NCBI RefSeq assembly: GCF_008386695.1
Contig: NZ_VUOC01000002.1
Location: 612,481-676,480 of the forward strand
Direction of reading: 5' to 3'
From: Chitinophaga agrisoli
GTDB taxonomy: Bacteria; Bacteroidota; Bacteroidia; Chitinophagales; Chitinophagaceae
Length of the DNA: 64,000 nucleotides
Shown: one piece after another, positions 17,996 to 26,198 of the stretch
How positions within the stretch are numbered: the first letter of the stretch is position 1
Layout of the letters: each line of letters opens with the position of its first letter
Translations under genes and position numbers: made by a program
Notes under the pieces: model-generated
What the model was told of the DNA's origin: nothing
What the model saw: only the letters and a program-made list of their open reading frames with translations
Database searches by the model: none

Positions 17996-18235
17996 ATGAA
18001 TATAGTTGATGCCGTTGATATTTACGGGCACCCAATAACCATAGACTTTGAGAAGATGACTATCGCTGAAATAGATATCCTTATCTACGGTCGGCCATTA
18101 ACAGGAGAAGAGAGCCTGTTGATAAAGTCATCAGGGGCCGATCCATTATTGGTTGTTAAATACGGGCCTCTTTATCGGCTGCTGCGTACGCAACGCGCCC
18201 ACAGCCCTTTACAATGGGCACCACAGTTTGGCTAA
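17996..18235 (+). CDS. hypothetical protein
   Basis: 79 residues, last of the plus-strand cassette; it ends tail to tail with the minus-strand gene starting at 18441, overlapping it by four bases. No family recognised; composition looks coding. Function unknown. Confidence 0.5.
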   Translation: MNIVDAVDIYGHPITIDFEKMTIAEIDILIYGRPLTGEESLLIKSSGADPLLVVKYGPLYRLLRTQRAHSPLQWAPQFG

Positions 18236-18441
18236 TATGAGTTTTTTGACCCTGCCAAACGCCTGATCCGCTCTATCTCACCGGCGGGCATCGCATCAAA
18301 GAACCGCTTAATAATATGGTTCAATGTCTCACTGCGCCCCATTCCATTTGCCTCCCTGTAGCTCTCCAGTAATTGATAATATTTCGGCTTAGGATGAGCT
18401 TGTACTTTCCGCTGCGTTGCTGTTGTCCCTCTTTTATCCAT
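18232..18441 (-). CDS. small basic protein, ribbon-helix-helix-like
   Basis: 69 residues, basic N-terminus (about residues 1-20) followed by a helical YYQLLESYREANGMGRSETLNHIIKRF region split here as residues 21-47. A short strand plus two helices is the layout of ribbon-helix-helix DNA-binding proteins. No family is certain. It lies between the collar fibre gene and the opposing plus cassette; it could regulate that cassette. Confidence 0.45.
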   Translation of the reverse strand: MDKRGTTATQRKVQAHPKPKYYQLLESYREANGMGRSETLNHIIKRFFDAMPAGEIERIRRLAGSKNSY

Positions 18442-18443
18442 AA

Positions 18444-19352
18444 CTACACTATTCGTTGAACATAAAGTACTGTCCTGTATGGGTTAACTACATTGAACGG
18501 TGTATTGGTACCCATATTAGCAGTATGAAGCACCGGGTAAGGCCCGGCATCTGTACCGGTACTCCCCATGGCAAACCGCCCGCTACCGGTATCGTCCTGG
18601 CTGGTGTCTGGCCCCGTAACCGGCACATCGAGACTCACAGCCGGTAAGTTTGCCTGAACAAGGGTTACCGTTTTTGATCCGCCGAATGTGTCGTAGGGGG
18701 TGTCATAGTCCGAATCGCTGCCATTGTATCCCACAGCGGCCCGCCCGCCCATGTTATCCGTTCCGTTCTGGCCGTCGCAGATCGCCCAACCGGCAGTATA
18801 AGGATGTATCCCGAGGCCCGTGGTCAGATTGAAGTAATCGTCCAGATCACCGCCGTAAAACTTCCAGTTCCATATCTTTATTTCGCCAATAGCCCCCTGT
18901 AGTTTTCGGGTAACATCCACGAAGTCCACGAAGTTACCAGCGCCAGACCCGGATAGCCCCGCTTTGAGGACAATCTTCCGTATTTGATGGACGTTGCGAA
19001 GCACCCCATCGGTAAACTGTACGGAATCGGCCACTGCATCCGCAAAGAAAGTTGTGGTTACGACTCCAACAGCGACATTGGGATTGGAAATCGTAAATGA
19101 TGCCGGATCTACCAGATACACCTCCCCGCCATAGAAAACCGCGCCGGCCGATATAACATAGCTTGACCCTGACCCGGAATTACGGCACCCGGTTAGGATA
19201 TAAACCTTACCCGAGTCATACGTGGACCCTGCCAGCGCAGCACCCAAAGCACTAATCGCCTCCTGGTACGCAGACTGCAGATGCGTTAAGGTACCTGCCT
19301 TTATCGGCATGCCTATCGAGGTCGTTATCGGTGATACATCTACTTTTCTCAC
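18444..19352 (-). CDS. tail fibre with collar domain
   Basis: 302 residues. The C-terminus (about 165-300) has the tail-collar pattern GWAICDGQNGTDNMGGRAAVGYN and an NPYRTVLYVQRI end, typical of phage collar-domain fibres that bind surfaces. The N-terminal half would attach to the baseplate. It lies next to a tail protein I-like gene and the RHH-like gene. No second fibre or chaperone is adjacent. Confidence 0.7.
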   Translation of the reverse strand: MRKVDVSPITTSIGMPIKAGTLTHLQSAYQEAISALGAALAGSTYDSGKVYILTGCRNSGSGSSYVISAGAVFYGGEVYLVDPASFTISNPNVAVGVVTTTFFADAVADSVQFTDGVLRNVHQIRKIVLKAGLSGSGAGNFVDFVDVTRKLQGAIGEIKIWNWKFYGGDLDDYFNLTTGLGIHPYTAGWAICDGQNGTDNMGGRAAVGYNGSDSDYDTPYDTFGGSKTVTLVQANLPAVSLDVPVTGPDTSQDDTGSGRFAMGSTGTDAGPYPVLHTANMGTNTPFNVVNPYRTVLYVQRIV

Positions 19353-19354
19353 TA

Positions 19355-20026
19355 TCAGTATGTTTGAACGTTATATATAATGCCTGCTACTATGTATTGG
19401 TTAGCGTAATTCCTGATGATCTTCTCAGCGTTAGCCGCGTTGGGGTCCAGGGCTGCATATAGTACGGCCGGCACCATCAGCGTCATGTTAAAGAAGGTAT
19501 TAAAATCATAGGCGTTAATTACGAACTCGGATGATGTGTTGCTGTACACTATGGACGAATTACCCTCAATCCCACCCACTACGAAGACCGAAAACGGCTT
19601 TTCGTTCACGGATATGTATATATCACTGAGATTAGGCGGCTGCCTAAAAACAGCCCCAAAATACTTGTTAATGGCGTATTCGAAGATCAGCTTATTGCCG
19701 GTATACAAAACCCTCTCAAAGACGCCGATAAAGTTCTGTTGAACTACCATCCAGGCTGTTTGGTCTGTGGGGGAGGCAGTGTTGCCGCCGATCAGGCTTT
19801 CGTAAACCTTCTGCTTGTAAAGTATCCGGTCGTACTTCGCATACGTCGAACTACCCACCCATGGATTAGCGGTAGATCCGGTCCTGTAGCTGCCCATCCA
19901 TAGATCACGAACCCACTGTAAAGGCTTTAGCAGGGTCTTAACCCATGCCACCATACGGCTGTACCGCTTATCCGGCGGAAGCATCTGCGGCCCTGTTTGG
20001 TCGTAGTTTACGTCGTATATGCTCAT
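19355..20026 (-). CDS. baseplate protein, tail protein I-like
   Basis: 223 residues, between the baseplate J gene and the fibre gene, the classic place of gpI/gp48. Residues 50-95 hold WVGSSTYAKYDRIL and SLIGGNTASPTDQTAW segments resembling a small carbohydrate-binding module of the CBM5/12 type. Otherwise beta-rich. Function by position only; overlaps the upstream small gene by four bases. Confidence 0.5.
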   Translation of the reverse strand: MSIYDVNYDQTGPQMLPPDKRYSRMVAWVKTLLKPLQWVRDLWMGSYRTGSTANPWVGSSTYAKYDRILYKQKVYESLIGGNTASPTDQTAWMVVQQNFIGVFERVLYTGNKLIFEYAINKYFGAVFRQPPNLSDIYISVNEKPFSVFVVGGIEGNSSIVYSNTSSEFVINAYDFNTFFNMTLMVPAVLYAALDPNAANAEKIIRNYANQYIVAGIIYNVQTY

Positions 20027-20247
20027 TGTTCGTGATCTACTTGGTTATTCCAATCCGGTGAACCATCTGTCTTTTGTGGTATTTCAGCCACCAATGGGCC
20101 ATCTACCCTGCAATAGCCCAATCCGTTACGTTCGCAGTACCTCTCCGCCTCTTCCTTCGTCTCACCAGACACATATGGCCCATGAAAGTTAGTTAGCTGT
20201 CCCGTTGCCGGGTTGATTGCGTCCACGTATGTTACCCATTTTCTCAT
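20023..20247 (-). CDS. small hypothetical baseplate-region protein
   Basis: 74 residues, starting at the MRKWVTY methionine; that start overlaps the baseplate J stop as ATGA, whereas a longer reading would run 80 bases into the J gene. The sequence resembles a short hydrophilic domain with a CERNGLGYCRVDG segment. Position in the baseplate cluster; function unknown. Confidence 0.55.
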   Translation of the reverse strand: MRKWVTYVDAINPATGQLTNFHGPYVSGETKEEAERYCERNGLGYCRVDGPLVAEIPQKTDGSPDWNNQVDHEQ

Positions 20248-21092
20248 TCTGGTATGAATTGAAGTGTGTCCGTTAATGTTTGTCCGCTGGTCGTCTCTCC
20301 GACCATATACCCTGCTACCGTCGGCCATAAGCGGGAAATGACCTGATTATTAAGTACCAGATAGGTTCCCGAACCAAACGCCACGCCATCTGCGCGGGCC
20401 TGAACGTTCTGCAAAAGCACGTCAGTGACCCCGGCAACGCCCCTAATGGCCTGCTCCAGATCGCTTACCCTCATTTGGCCATTAAAGGGCAGCTGAGACA
20501 GGAAGCCATTAACCGCCTGGATCACGTTTGATGCTATCACATCGCTGTATTGGCCGTTGTAGAAGACCTGCGCCTGCAGGTACAGCTTGTCGCTGCTCAG
20601 GCTGCGTACAGTGTATGTAACCCCCGCCACGCCGATCGTGTTTACGTAGCTTTGCAAGGCCGTAAGCTCATTTGATGCCAGTGCCTCCGGCGGGTCGCTT
20701 TTCGCCACCTTAACAATCACGCTATTAGCCAGATCAGTAGTAACGCTACACCGGGTTACTATCCGCAAAGAAGCGTCTGTAATGGGGTACTGAGGTGCAA
20801 GATTGACCAGTTGGACCACCTGCGGCACGTCTGCGCTGTACTGGAAGTTGAATATCTGCGCCTGCAGCCATGGGGCCGACCCCGGCGCCGCTTTAGCTAC
20901 GGTAGACTCAATAGCGGCGCTAAATACGTCCATTAGCTGCTCCAATATCGCAATAGAGGAGGCAACGATATAGGCCCAAACGCGGTAAATGGCCCGTTTA
21001 CTGGTCGATGTAAGCAAGGGGCTTAGCACCGGGTCCGCCGCCTTGGCATCAAGTATCTGCTGTTCAATCTGTGCTATCTGTCGCGCCATCAT
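20244..21092 (-). CDS. baseplate J-like protein
   Basis: 282 residues matching baseplate J (Mu gp47/P2 gpJ): an N-terminal helical part, a central SNELTALQSYVNTIGVAGVTY region and a C-terminal FNGQMRVSDLEQAIRGVAGVTDV motif characteristic of the family. Builds the baseplate wedge. It overlaps the next gene by four bases. Confidence 0.75.
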   Translation of the reverse strand: MMARQIAQIEQQILDAKAADPVLSPLLTSTSKRAIYRVWAYIVASSIAILEQLMDVFSAAIESTVAKAAPGSAPWLQAQIFNFQYSADVPQVVQLVNLAPQYPITDASLRIVTRCSVTTDLANSVIVKVAKSDPPEALASNELTALQSYVNTIGVAGVTYTVRSLSSDKLYLQAQVFYNGQYSDVIASNVIQAVNGFLSQLPFNGQMRVSDLEQAIRGVAGVTDVLLQNVQARADGVAFGSGTYLVLNNQVISRLWPTVAGYMVGETTSGQTLTDTLQFIPE

Positions 21093-21664
21093 TGCGGTAT
21101 TTTAAAGGTTATGTCATGAATAGGCGTGTTCTCGCGGCCCACAATTGAGTTCACTTCATTTACGACTACCTGCAGCCCGGTTGGTGGCGTTTTATCAATG
21201 AACTTCCCTGCGTCCGGATCGTAAGGGCTACCCTTGCTGTCTATGAAGTGGCAAGCGAAGTCTATAGTATATTCGTAAACGTTGTCGTGGTCGTAGCTTT
21301 GACTTTCGCCGGTTTTTACCAGCGGGCCGCACGCAGTGGCCTCATAAAGGGACAGTTTGGCCACTATCTTGTCACGCAGATCGAATACTATAAGATCCTG
21401 CTCGAAGGTGCCATCCTGTGCATCATAATACTCATGCTCCAGATGTATAGTTACCCCCAGGTCCGCGCCCTGAAAGCCCATCCCAATCTCTTCCCAAACC
21501 GGGCTGTTGATCACCTCAACAAACGCGGCCGGCGTGGGGTAGTCGTAGTGCTGCCCCTGTTTGCGGGATTGAATCTGGTTATTCCAGACGCGCACATATT
21601 GCAGCTCCGGAATCTCCCGTAGCCGGTTCATTAAGTCCTGTATGGGCTGTTTTATCCCCGCCAT
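21089..21664 (-). CDS. tail terminator-like protein (gp37-like)
   Basis: 191 residues with an HIHLEHEYYDAQDGTFEQDLIVFDLRDKI-type helix-strand core (about 75-105), reminiscent of Mu gp37 and other tail-terminator proteins. It follows the virion-morphogenesis gene as in Mu. Overlaps the upstream gene by 13 bases. Function by synteny. Confidence 0.55.
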   Translation of the reverse strand: MAGIKQPIQDLMNRLREIPELQYVRVWNNQIQSRKQGQHYDYPTPAAFVEVINSPVWEEIGMGFQGADLGVTIHLEHEYYDAQDGTFEQDLIVFDLRDKIVAKLSLYEATACGPLVKTGESQSYDHDNVYEYTIDFACHFIDSKGSPYDPDAGKFIDKTPPTGLQVVVNEVNSIVGRENTPIHDITFKIPQ

Positions 21665-22191
21665 ATCGCGTCCACTGTTTTATTTATAGTCTTTATCTGC
21701 TTGTCCCTCAGTGTCCGGCTATCGCCCATAAATTGCCTTTGCGGTATCCGCACGTTATGCGCGGGAATGATGACCTTTTGAGCGGATTTGGCCTTAGCCA
21801 TCTTAGAAAATCGGCCCTTTCGATTGAAGTGCAGTATCTTTTCAGCTGCCGGGATGTGTACTACTCCGCCCTCATTGTGAATGGCGGCATAAGGCACGTC
21901 CACAACAAAGCGGATCTTTTCAAAAGACTTCTGCCGAAGAGAAGAAGAGACGGCGCGGCGTAACCGGCCCGTCTTAACCAGTATGGCGCGGCTCCGCTCC
22001 CTCTTCGTTGAACCGTGGGAGGCCCTGTGTGGTTGCGCCCATGGCTTCAGGCCCGCATCCAACCACCCCTTACGCTTCCATGAATCGGTGAAAAAGTTCT
22101 GCGCCTGGTTAGCCAGTAGGGTCGGCAAGTAGTGCTTAACCACCCGCACATTGGCCCGTATAATGTCGAAATTGAACCGGCTTAGCTTCAT
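21652..22191 (-). CDS. virion morphogenesis protein (Mu gpG / tail completion-like)
   Basis: 179 residues. Central VDVPYAAIHNEGGVVHIP with flanking basic helices is the signature of the phage virion morphogenesis/tail completion family. It aids head-tail joining. It is placed after the MuF-like gene as in Mu, ending with a basic C-terminal helix. Confidence 0.7.
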   Translation of the reverse strand: MKLSRFNFDIIRANVRVVKHYLPTLLANQAQNFFTDSWKRKGWLDAGLKPWAQPHRASHGSTKRERSRAILVKTGRLRRAVSSSLRQKSFEKIRFVVDVPYAAIHNEGGVVHIPAAEKILHFNRKGRFSKMAKAKSAQKVIIPAHNVRIPQRQFMGDSRTLRDKQIKTINKTVDAIWRG

Positions 22192-22976
22192 GCCCTATCG
22201 CTTTTAGGTATCGGTAAATCAAAGTTTCTTGCCGCGTACTCTCGATCCTTGGGAGCAACATCGAAATAAGGGTGCTTATCACTAAACACCACCCGATCGA
22301 TTCCCGGATTCATCTTGAATATGTCCTGCATTTTATCCCCCACCTCGCTTTCTAATCCCTCTATTTTGCTTTTAGACGTGGATCTCCCGTCTTCTAACTG
22401 GCGAATGAGGCAACGGCAGTTGAAGTGGTTTAAAGGCGCGTATTTGCGCCAAAACGGGTCATTTACTGGCAACCTAACCCCATTTAGCGGCCGACATATG
22501 TCACTGGTGTTCTGATCCATCACCGCGTCGTACTCCAGCATCGGCAGCACGTCCGCGTTTTGCATGATGCTATTCCACTTAACAGCGCAATGCCCCTGCC
22601 CAATCGCGGTATCGTATTCAGTTCTGAGCCAAGCGACATTGTACTGATCAAACACTCCCCGAGCGGCTACCTTAAAGTCGGCAAACGGCATTATCGTTTC
22701 GCCCTCTGTCAGTAGTTCCGACATTACCTTTACCTGCTGGTAAGTCTTGGCCCCGGAGAACATGTACACATTCTCGCGCATTTCGTCGAGCAGCTCGAAA
22801 TCCTTTCCACCTACTGCGAAGTCACTCAGACCACCGCCAAAACCCGCGTAAAGACCCTTTTTAATGTAGTCTGCGATAGCATAGTAAAGGGCATCAGGCA
22901 GCGCATATGGTTGCACTGACCCGTTGTAAATAGCGGCTAAAAGCCGTGTTATCTGCTCTTCGCTGAACTCAAACAT
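22188..22976 (-). CDS. MuF-like head morphogenesis protein (Mu gp30-like)
   Basis: 262 residues. Conserved DQNTSDICRPLNG and NHFNCRCLIR segments are the core of the phage Mu protein F / SPP1 gp7 family that enters the prohead and helps packaging. It follows the portal gene and a small helical gene. The N-terminal half resembles the usual helical region. Normal length. Confidence 0.8.
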   Translation of the reverse strand: MFEFSEEQITRLLAAIYNGSVQPYALPDALYYAIADYIKKGLYAGFGGGLSDFAVGGKDFELLDEMRENVYMFSGAKTYQQVKVMSELLTEGETIMPFADFKVAARGVFDQYNVAWLRTEYDTAIGQGHCAVKWNSIMQNADVLPMLEYDAVMDQNTSDICRPLNGVRLPVNDPFWRKYAPLNHFNCRCLIRQLEDGRSTSKSKIEGLESEVGDKMQDIFKMNPGIDRVVFSDKHPYFDVAPKDREYAARNFDLPIPKSDRA

Positions 22977-23292
22977 GCCGTTTCTTCTCCTTTAAGGTGC
23001 GTTTCAGGTGATCTCTGAACGATTCGTGCATCCGCTGGTTGACTTTCTGCCAGTCCATACCCTCTTTCTCACATACCGCCCCCATGCCGTACTTTGATAC
23101 CAGATTGCGCCACTGTGCCGGCGTGCGGTTCTGATCAGCCCCAAACATCGCTTCGAACGCCTGCTGTGCGGCACTGATCCGCTCGCCGTTAAGTTCCTGC
23201 AGGGCCTTCATTTCCGTTTTGCGCTCAACCTCCGCCATTGCCGCAAATCCCTGCATGGCGGCAAGCGCGACACTCTTATTGATCATTTTCAC
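22969..23292 (-). CDS. small hypothetical head-region protein
   Basis: 107 residues, mostly helical, with AMQGFAAMAEVERKTEMKA and a basic C-terminus. It sits between portal and MuF-like genes and overlaps both, so it may be a scaffold or accessory head protein. Start could be MKMIN or MIN two codons later. No family recognised. Confidence 0.5.
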   Translation of the reverse strand: MKMINKSVALAAMQGFAAMAEVERKTEMKALQELNGERISAAQQAFEAMFGADQNRTPAQWRNLVSKYGMGAVCEKEGMDWQKVNQRMHESFRDHLKRTLKEKKRHV

Positions 23293-24667
23293 CCGTTTTA
23301 TACAGTGATTTCAACCTGTTTTGCACCCTTTCGCTGAATCCTGGCGCTTCTTTGCCTTTGTCGCCGGAAAGGGGGGCTAATGGCACCGGATCAGGGGCCG
23401 CTTCTACGGGAATACCGGTTCTTTCTTTGAAATAGGCCCAATCAGGCTTACCGCCCGCGTCCTTTATGACCTTGTAGATATCAGCGGTCTTTTTGTTGCT
23501 TTCATCCTCCCGGCGGCGGAATGCCTCTTTCTCCTCATCGTTTTTGAACGCGAAGCGCATGCCCGTTGGAATGTCAAAGCCGAGGTTGCGCATCTTAGGC
23601 AGTAGCTGCTTGTTCGTCAATGACTCCAGGAAGCGGCCGTCCTTGGTTTGCTTCGCCAGCATAGCCATGGTGACGGGGTTGTCTTCCTTCGCGCCGCCGG
23701 TACCTAGTTGGCCGGGGGTAGAGCTGGCCGCGTCTTCATGGCCTAAAATGAGCTTGGTGACGGTCCTGACGCATCGCTTTTCAAGGTTGTCGTAAGACTC
23801 CCACCCGGTACCTCCTAAACGGGTTTCCAGGAAGGAAATGTCGTCCATGGGGTCAATGATGGCATAGCCCGCCGATCCCATGCTCTGTACCGCTGATTCC
23901 AGCTCCGCACGTTCGCTCTCCGTGGTCTTAGTAGTCTTGCCTACCCGGTATGGCATGGCGTACAGCTCCACAAAGTCGGCATTGAAGCCTAATGTGTTCC
24001 TAAGCAGGATCTCGTATAGGCCTATCTTGTAAAACAGCCCATATCCGCAGGTTGTGGCGCCGTTCTCGCTCTTAGTCTTGGCCCATATGTGCCAATCTGA
24101 ATACGGCTCTTCAAGGAACTTCACCCCATCCAACGAATAGACATACCGGGCCACGTTGAGCCGGTCCGGACTCACATTCCAGCGGCGAACGATGGATAGA
24201 TCAGGGAAGGCGTCGTCTTTTATGTCGCCCAAGCTTATCAAGGAGTAACCAAAGAAGATAGCATCTAGGGAATAAGCCAGGTAGTCCGTAAACCAGTCTT
24301 GCTCCTGTAAGTACTGCGACAGAACCTCACTCTCAACCCCCTTCTGATCACATATTCTGAAGTCTCTCAGCAGGGAGAGGTCAGACCGGCGCTCCATGAG
24401 TGAGAACACATGCCCATTGAGGATAGTGTCTATAAACATCCGCTGCATGCGAACCCTTTGTGGGTACCACGCAAGCTCCGCCTCACTGATTGCCTCCCGC
24501 CACATCTGCACATCTTGCCGCAGGCGCTGCAGCTGAACTGGTGATATGATAGAACTAAGGTTGCGGGCCGCTTCCTTGCTTTGAGGTTCAGCTATGATCC
24601 CCGGCCGGACTGGCGACCCGCCTAACCCAACTATTGCGGCATTCCGTATGCTCTGTATCCAACCCAT
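23276..24667 (-). CDS. portal protein, DUF935 (Mu gp29-like)
   Basis: 463 residues. An N-terminal domain, then the RERRSDLSLLRDFRICD-type segment and an EEDAASSTPGQLGTGG region, match DUF935 portals of Mu-like phages. The portal forms the dodecameric ring through which DNA is packaged and to which the tail attaches. It lies next to terminase genes and before MuF-like, as in Mu. Confidence 0.85.
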   Translation of the reverse strand: MGWIQSIRNAAIVGLGGSPVRPGIIAEPQSKEAARNLSSIISPVQLQRLRQDVQMWREAISEAELAWYPQRVRMQRMFIDTILNGHVFSLMERRSDLSLLRDFRICDQKGVESEVLSQYLQEQDWFTDYLAYSLDAIFFGYSLISLGDIKDDAFPDLSIVRRWNVSPDRLNVARYVYSLDGVKFLEEPYSDWHIWAKTKSENGATTCGYGLFYKIGLYEILLRNTLGFNADFVELYAMPYRVGKTTKTTESERAELESAVQSMGSAGYAIIDPMDDISFLETRLGGTGWESYDNLEKRCVRTVTKLILGHEDAASSTPGQLGTGGAKEDNPVTMAMLAKQTKDGRFLESLTNKQLLPKMRNLGFDIPTGMRFAFKNDEEKEAFRRREDESNKKTADIYKVIKDAGGKPDWAYFKERTGIPVEAAPDPVPLAPLSGDKGKEAPGFSERVQNRLKSLYKTGENDQ

Positions 24668-24668
24668 A

Positions 24669-25547
24669 TTAATAGCTGTTTACCCTTTTTACATTGCCCC
24701 CATACCGTATCCGGCCCCCTTGCCTTGGCTGTTTAACCGGCAATGCAGGGGTTACGTCCCCGTTTGCGCAGTAGCGCAGCCACTGTTTCGCATCGTCATA
24801 CGCCTTTACCCGCAGGTCCGGTATGTTCCGGGGGCTTATGCGCTTATGTACGTGATACAGGGTAATATCGATCATGTATAGGACCATCTGCTGATCCCTG
24901 TTGTCCCCTAACGTCCAGGCCGCGGTATCTGTCGGCAAAGTCCCCGGCAGTATTAGTTGCGGAACAGGATCGCCCCAGTAAGCCACGCCAAACACCTGGT
25001 TATCCGGGAACACATTTGGCAGTGGCGCATTTTGATAGGTGCCCGCCTGTAATAACCCTTCATGACTGATTTGTATGGTCGCTATTTTACAGGTATACAC
25101 GTTGCCATTCCAATACGCCTTGTCCCCCACAACGTAGTTTGAGTAGATGTTGAACATGGGGAATGGCAGGGCGCCATAGTAAACGGCGTTCTGAGCGCCC
25201 AAGAGCGCCCATTTGGTCACATCAAAGGCTCCCGTGGTCGTGTCGGTGCATACATAGCCATTCCCAGCGTTTATAACCACATCATTGGGGTTATAAGTGG
25301 TTGCGGGCACATATACCGGGAAGTCGATCACAACTCGTTGGGCGGCTCTATAAACCGCTATTGGCGACCACGGGGTGATGTCCGCGAACTCCGCCGATAC
25401 CTCGTACTTCTGTATCAGGTAGCTGATGCACTCCGCCTGGGCTGCTGACATAGCAGCGTCCAAAATGGACTGATCAGACCCGATAATTTGGTTTAGGTTG
25501 TCTGTCTGGATTTGCTTGCGGAAATCGTATGGTATCAGGTATGACAT
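24669..25547 (-). CDS. gp36-like head-completion protein with inserted CBM-like modules
   Basis: 292 residues from the MSYLIPY methionine, which overlaps the preceding small gene by 13 bases; a longer reading is possible but crosses it. N-terminus (about 1-60) resembles Mu gp36/DUF1320 connectors. Two short Y-x-x-GD-x-V/A segments with a following Y-x-C (about 95-125, 150-180) look like CBM5/12-type insertions. Position between terminase genes and portal fits a head connector. Confidence 0.5.
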   Translation of the reverse strand: MSYLIPYDFRKQIQTDNLNQIIGSDQSILDAAMSAAQAECISYLIQKYEVSAEFADITPWSPIAVYRAAQRVVIDFPVYVPATTYNPNDVVINAGNGYVCTDTTTGAFDVTKWALLGAQNAVYYGALPFPMFNIYSNYVVGDKAYWNGNVYTCKIATIQISHEGLLQAGTYQNAPLPNVFPDNQVFGVAYWGDPVPQLILPGTLPTDTAAWTLGDNRDQQMVLYMIDITLYHVHKRISPRNIPDLRVKAYDDAKQWLRYCANGDVTPALPVKQPRQGGRIRYGGNVKRVNSY

Positions 25548-25714
25548 ATGCCGGTTGTTGTGCGTTCGTTTACCACATAAAGGACCCCATTCACCACCTT
25601 CCATTCTATTACTGAGGTGATTGGGCCGCCGTCATTAAAATCAAAAGACAGATAAGGCCCTTCAGGCATTTTATCCGCCGGCAGTGTTGGTATGTTATTA
25701 AACATCTTGCTCAT
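25535..25714 (-). CDS. tiny hypothetical phage protein
   Basis: 59 residues, too short for a long-ORF screen but with coding character: MSKMFNNIPTLPADKMPEGP start, then alternating beta strands. Its start overlaps the preceding gene stop as ATGA and its end overlaps the next gene by 13 bases. Function unknown. Confidence 0.55.
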   Translation of the reverse strand: MSKMFNNIPTLPADKMPEGPYLSFDFNDGGPITSVIEWKVVNGVLYVVNERTTTGICHT

Positions 25715-25887
25715 GACTTTTTGCTTTTAAGGTAAGCGGCCAGTGACATTTTGGATACGTGATAACAGCCGCATTTATCACACTCGTAAACCCGCAGCGA
25801 CTCCAATGGCTGCCCTTTGTGCTTATGTAGGCTTATCGCCTGGCCTTGGGCCTGTAATGCTGTTCTATGTGGTTGCTTTCTGCACAT
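25711..25887 (-). CDS. tiny zinc-ribbon-like phage protein
   Basis: 58 residues with VYECDKCGCYHVSK near residues 33-46; the CxxC plus histidines (HKH earlier and YH after) suggest one metal site, a pattern common in small phage proteins near terminases. Start overlaps the previous gene by 23 bases in another frame; stop overlaps the next start. Function unknown. Confidence 0.55.
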   Translation of the reverse strand: MCRKQPHRTALQAQGQAISLHKHKGQPLESLRVYECDKCGCYHVSKMSLAAYLKSKKS

Positions 25888-26197
25888 CTGTTTCCCAACC
25901 TATGAGTAATTCATATTGTCCGTTGTACTTCGTTCGATCGGCATCCAATTCATTCACCACTCTCACCTCCGCCCTTACATTCCCCAGCAGAATACTCACA
26001 AACCCGTGACGGTTCTGGCCATCATAGTGATGGGTCCGCGTCTTTAATCCGGCTTCATTGAGCGCCTTTAACAGCGGAATGGCGGCCTTGTTAGCTACGA
26101 ATTCGCCGTCACCAAAATCTACCAGCTCGTACTCATCTGTCAATTCGTGATGATGGTTGCAGTAGCGATATTTGTCTGTGCCGTCTGGCTGTGTCAT
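25865..26197 (-). CDS. hypothetical phage protein
   Basis: 110 residues directly after terminase large. Mixed sequence including NHHHEL (histidine cluster) and a conserved-looking VRAEVRVVNELDADR segment; possibly a small accessory protein of the packaging region. No family recognised. Confidence 0.5.
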   Translation of the reverse strand: MTQPDGTDKYRYCNHHHELTDEYELVDFGDGEFVANKAAIPLLKALNEAGLKTRTHHYDGQNRHGFVSILLGNVRAEVRVVNELDADRTKYNGQYELLIGWETDVQKATT

Positions 26198-26198
26198 G

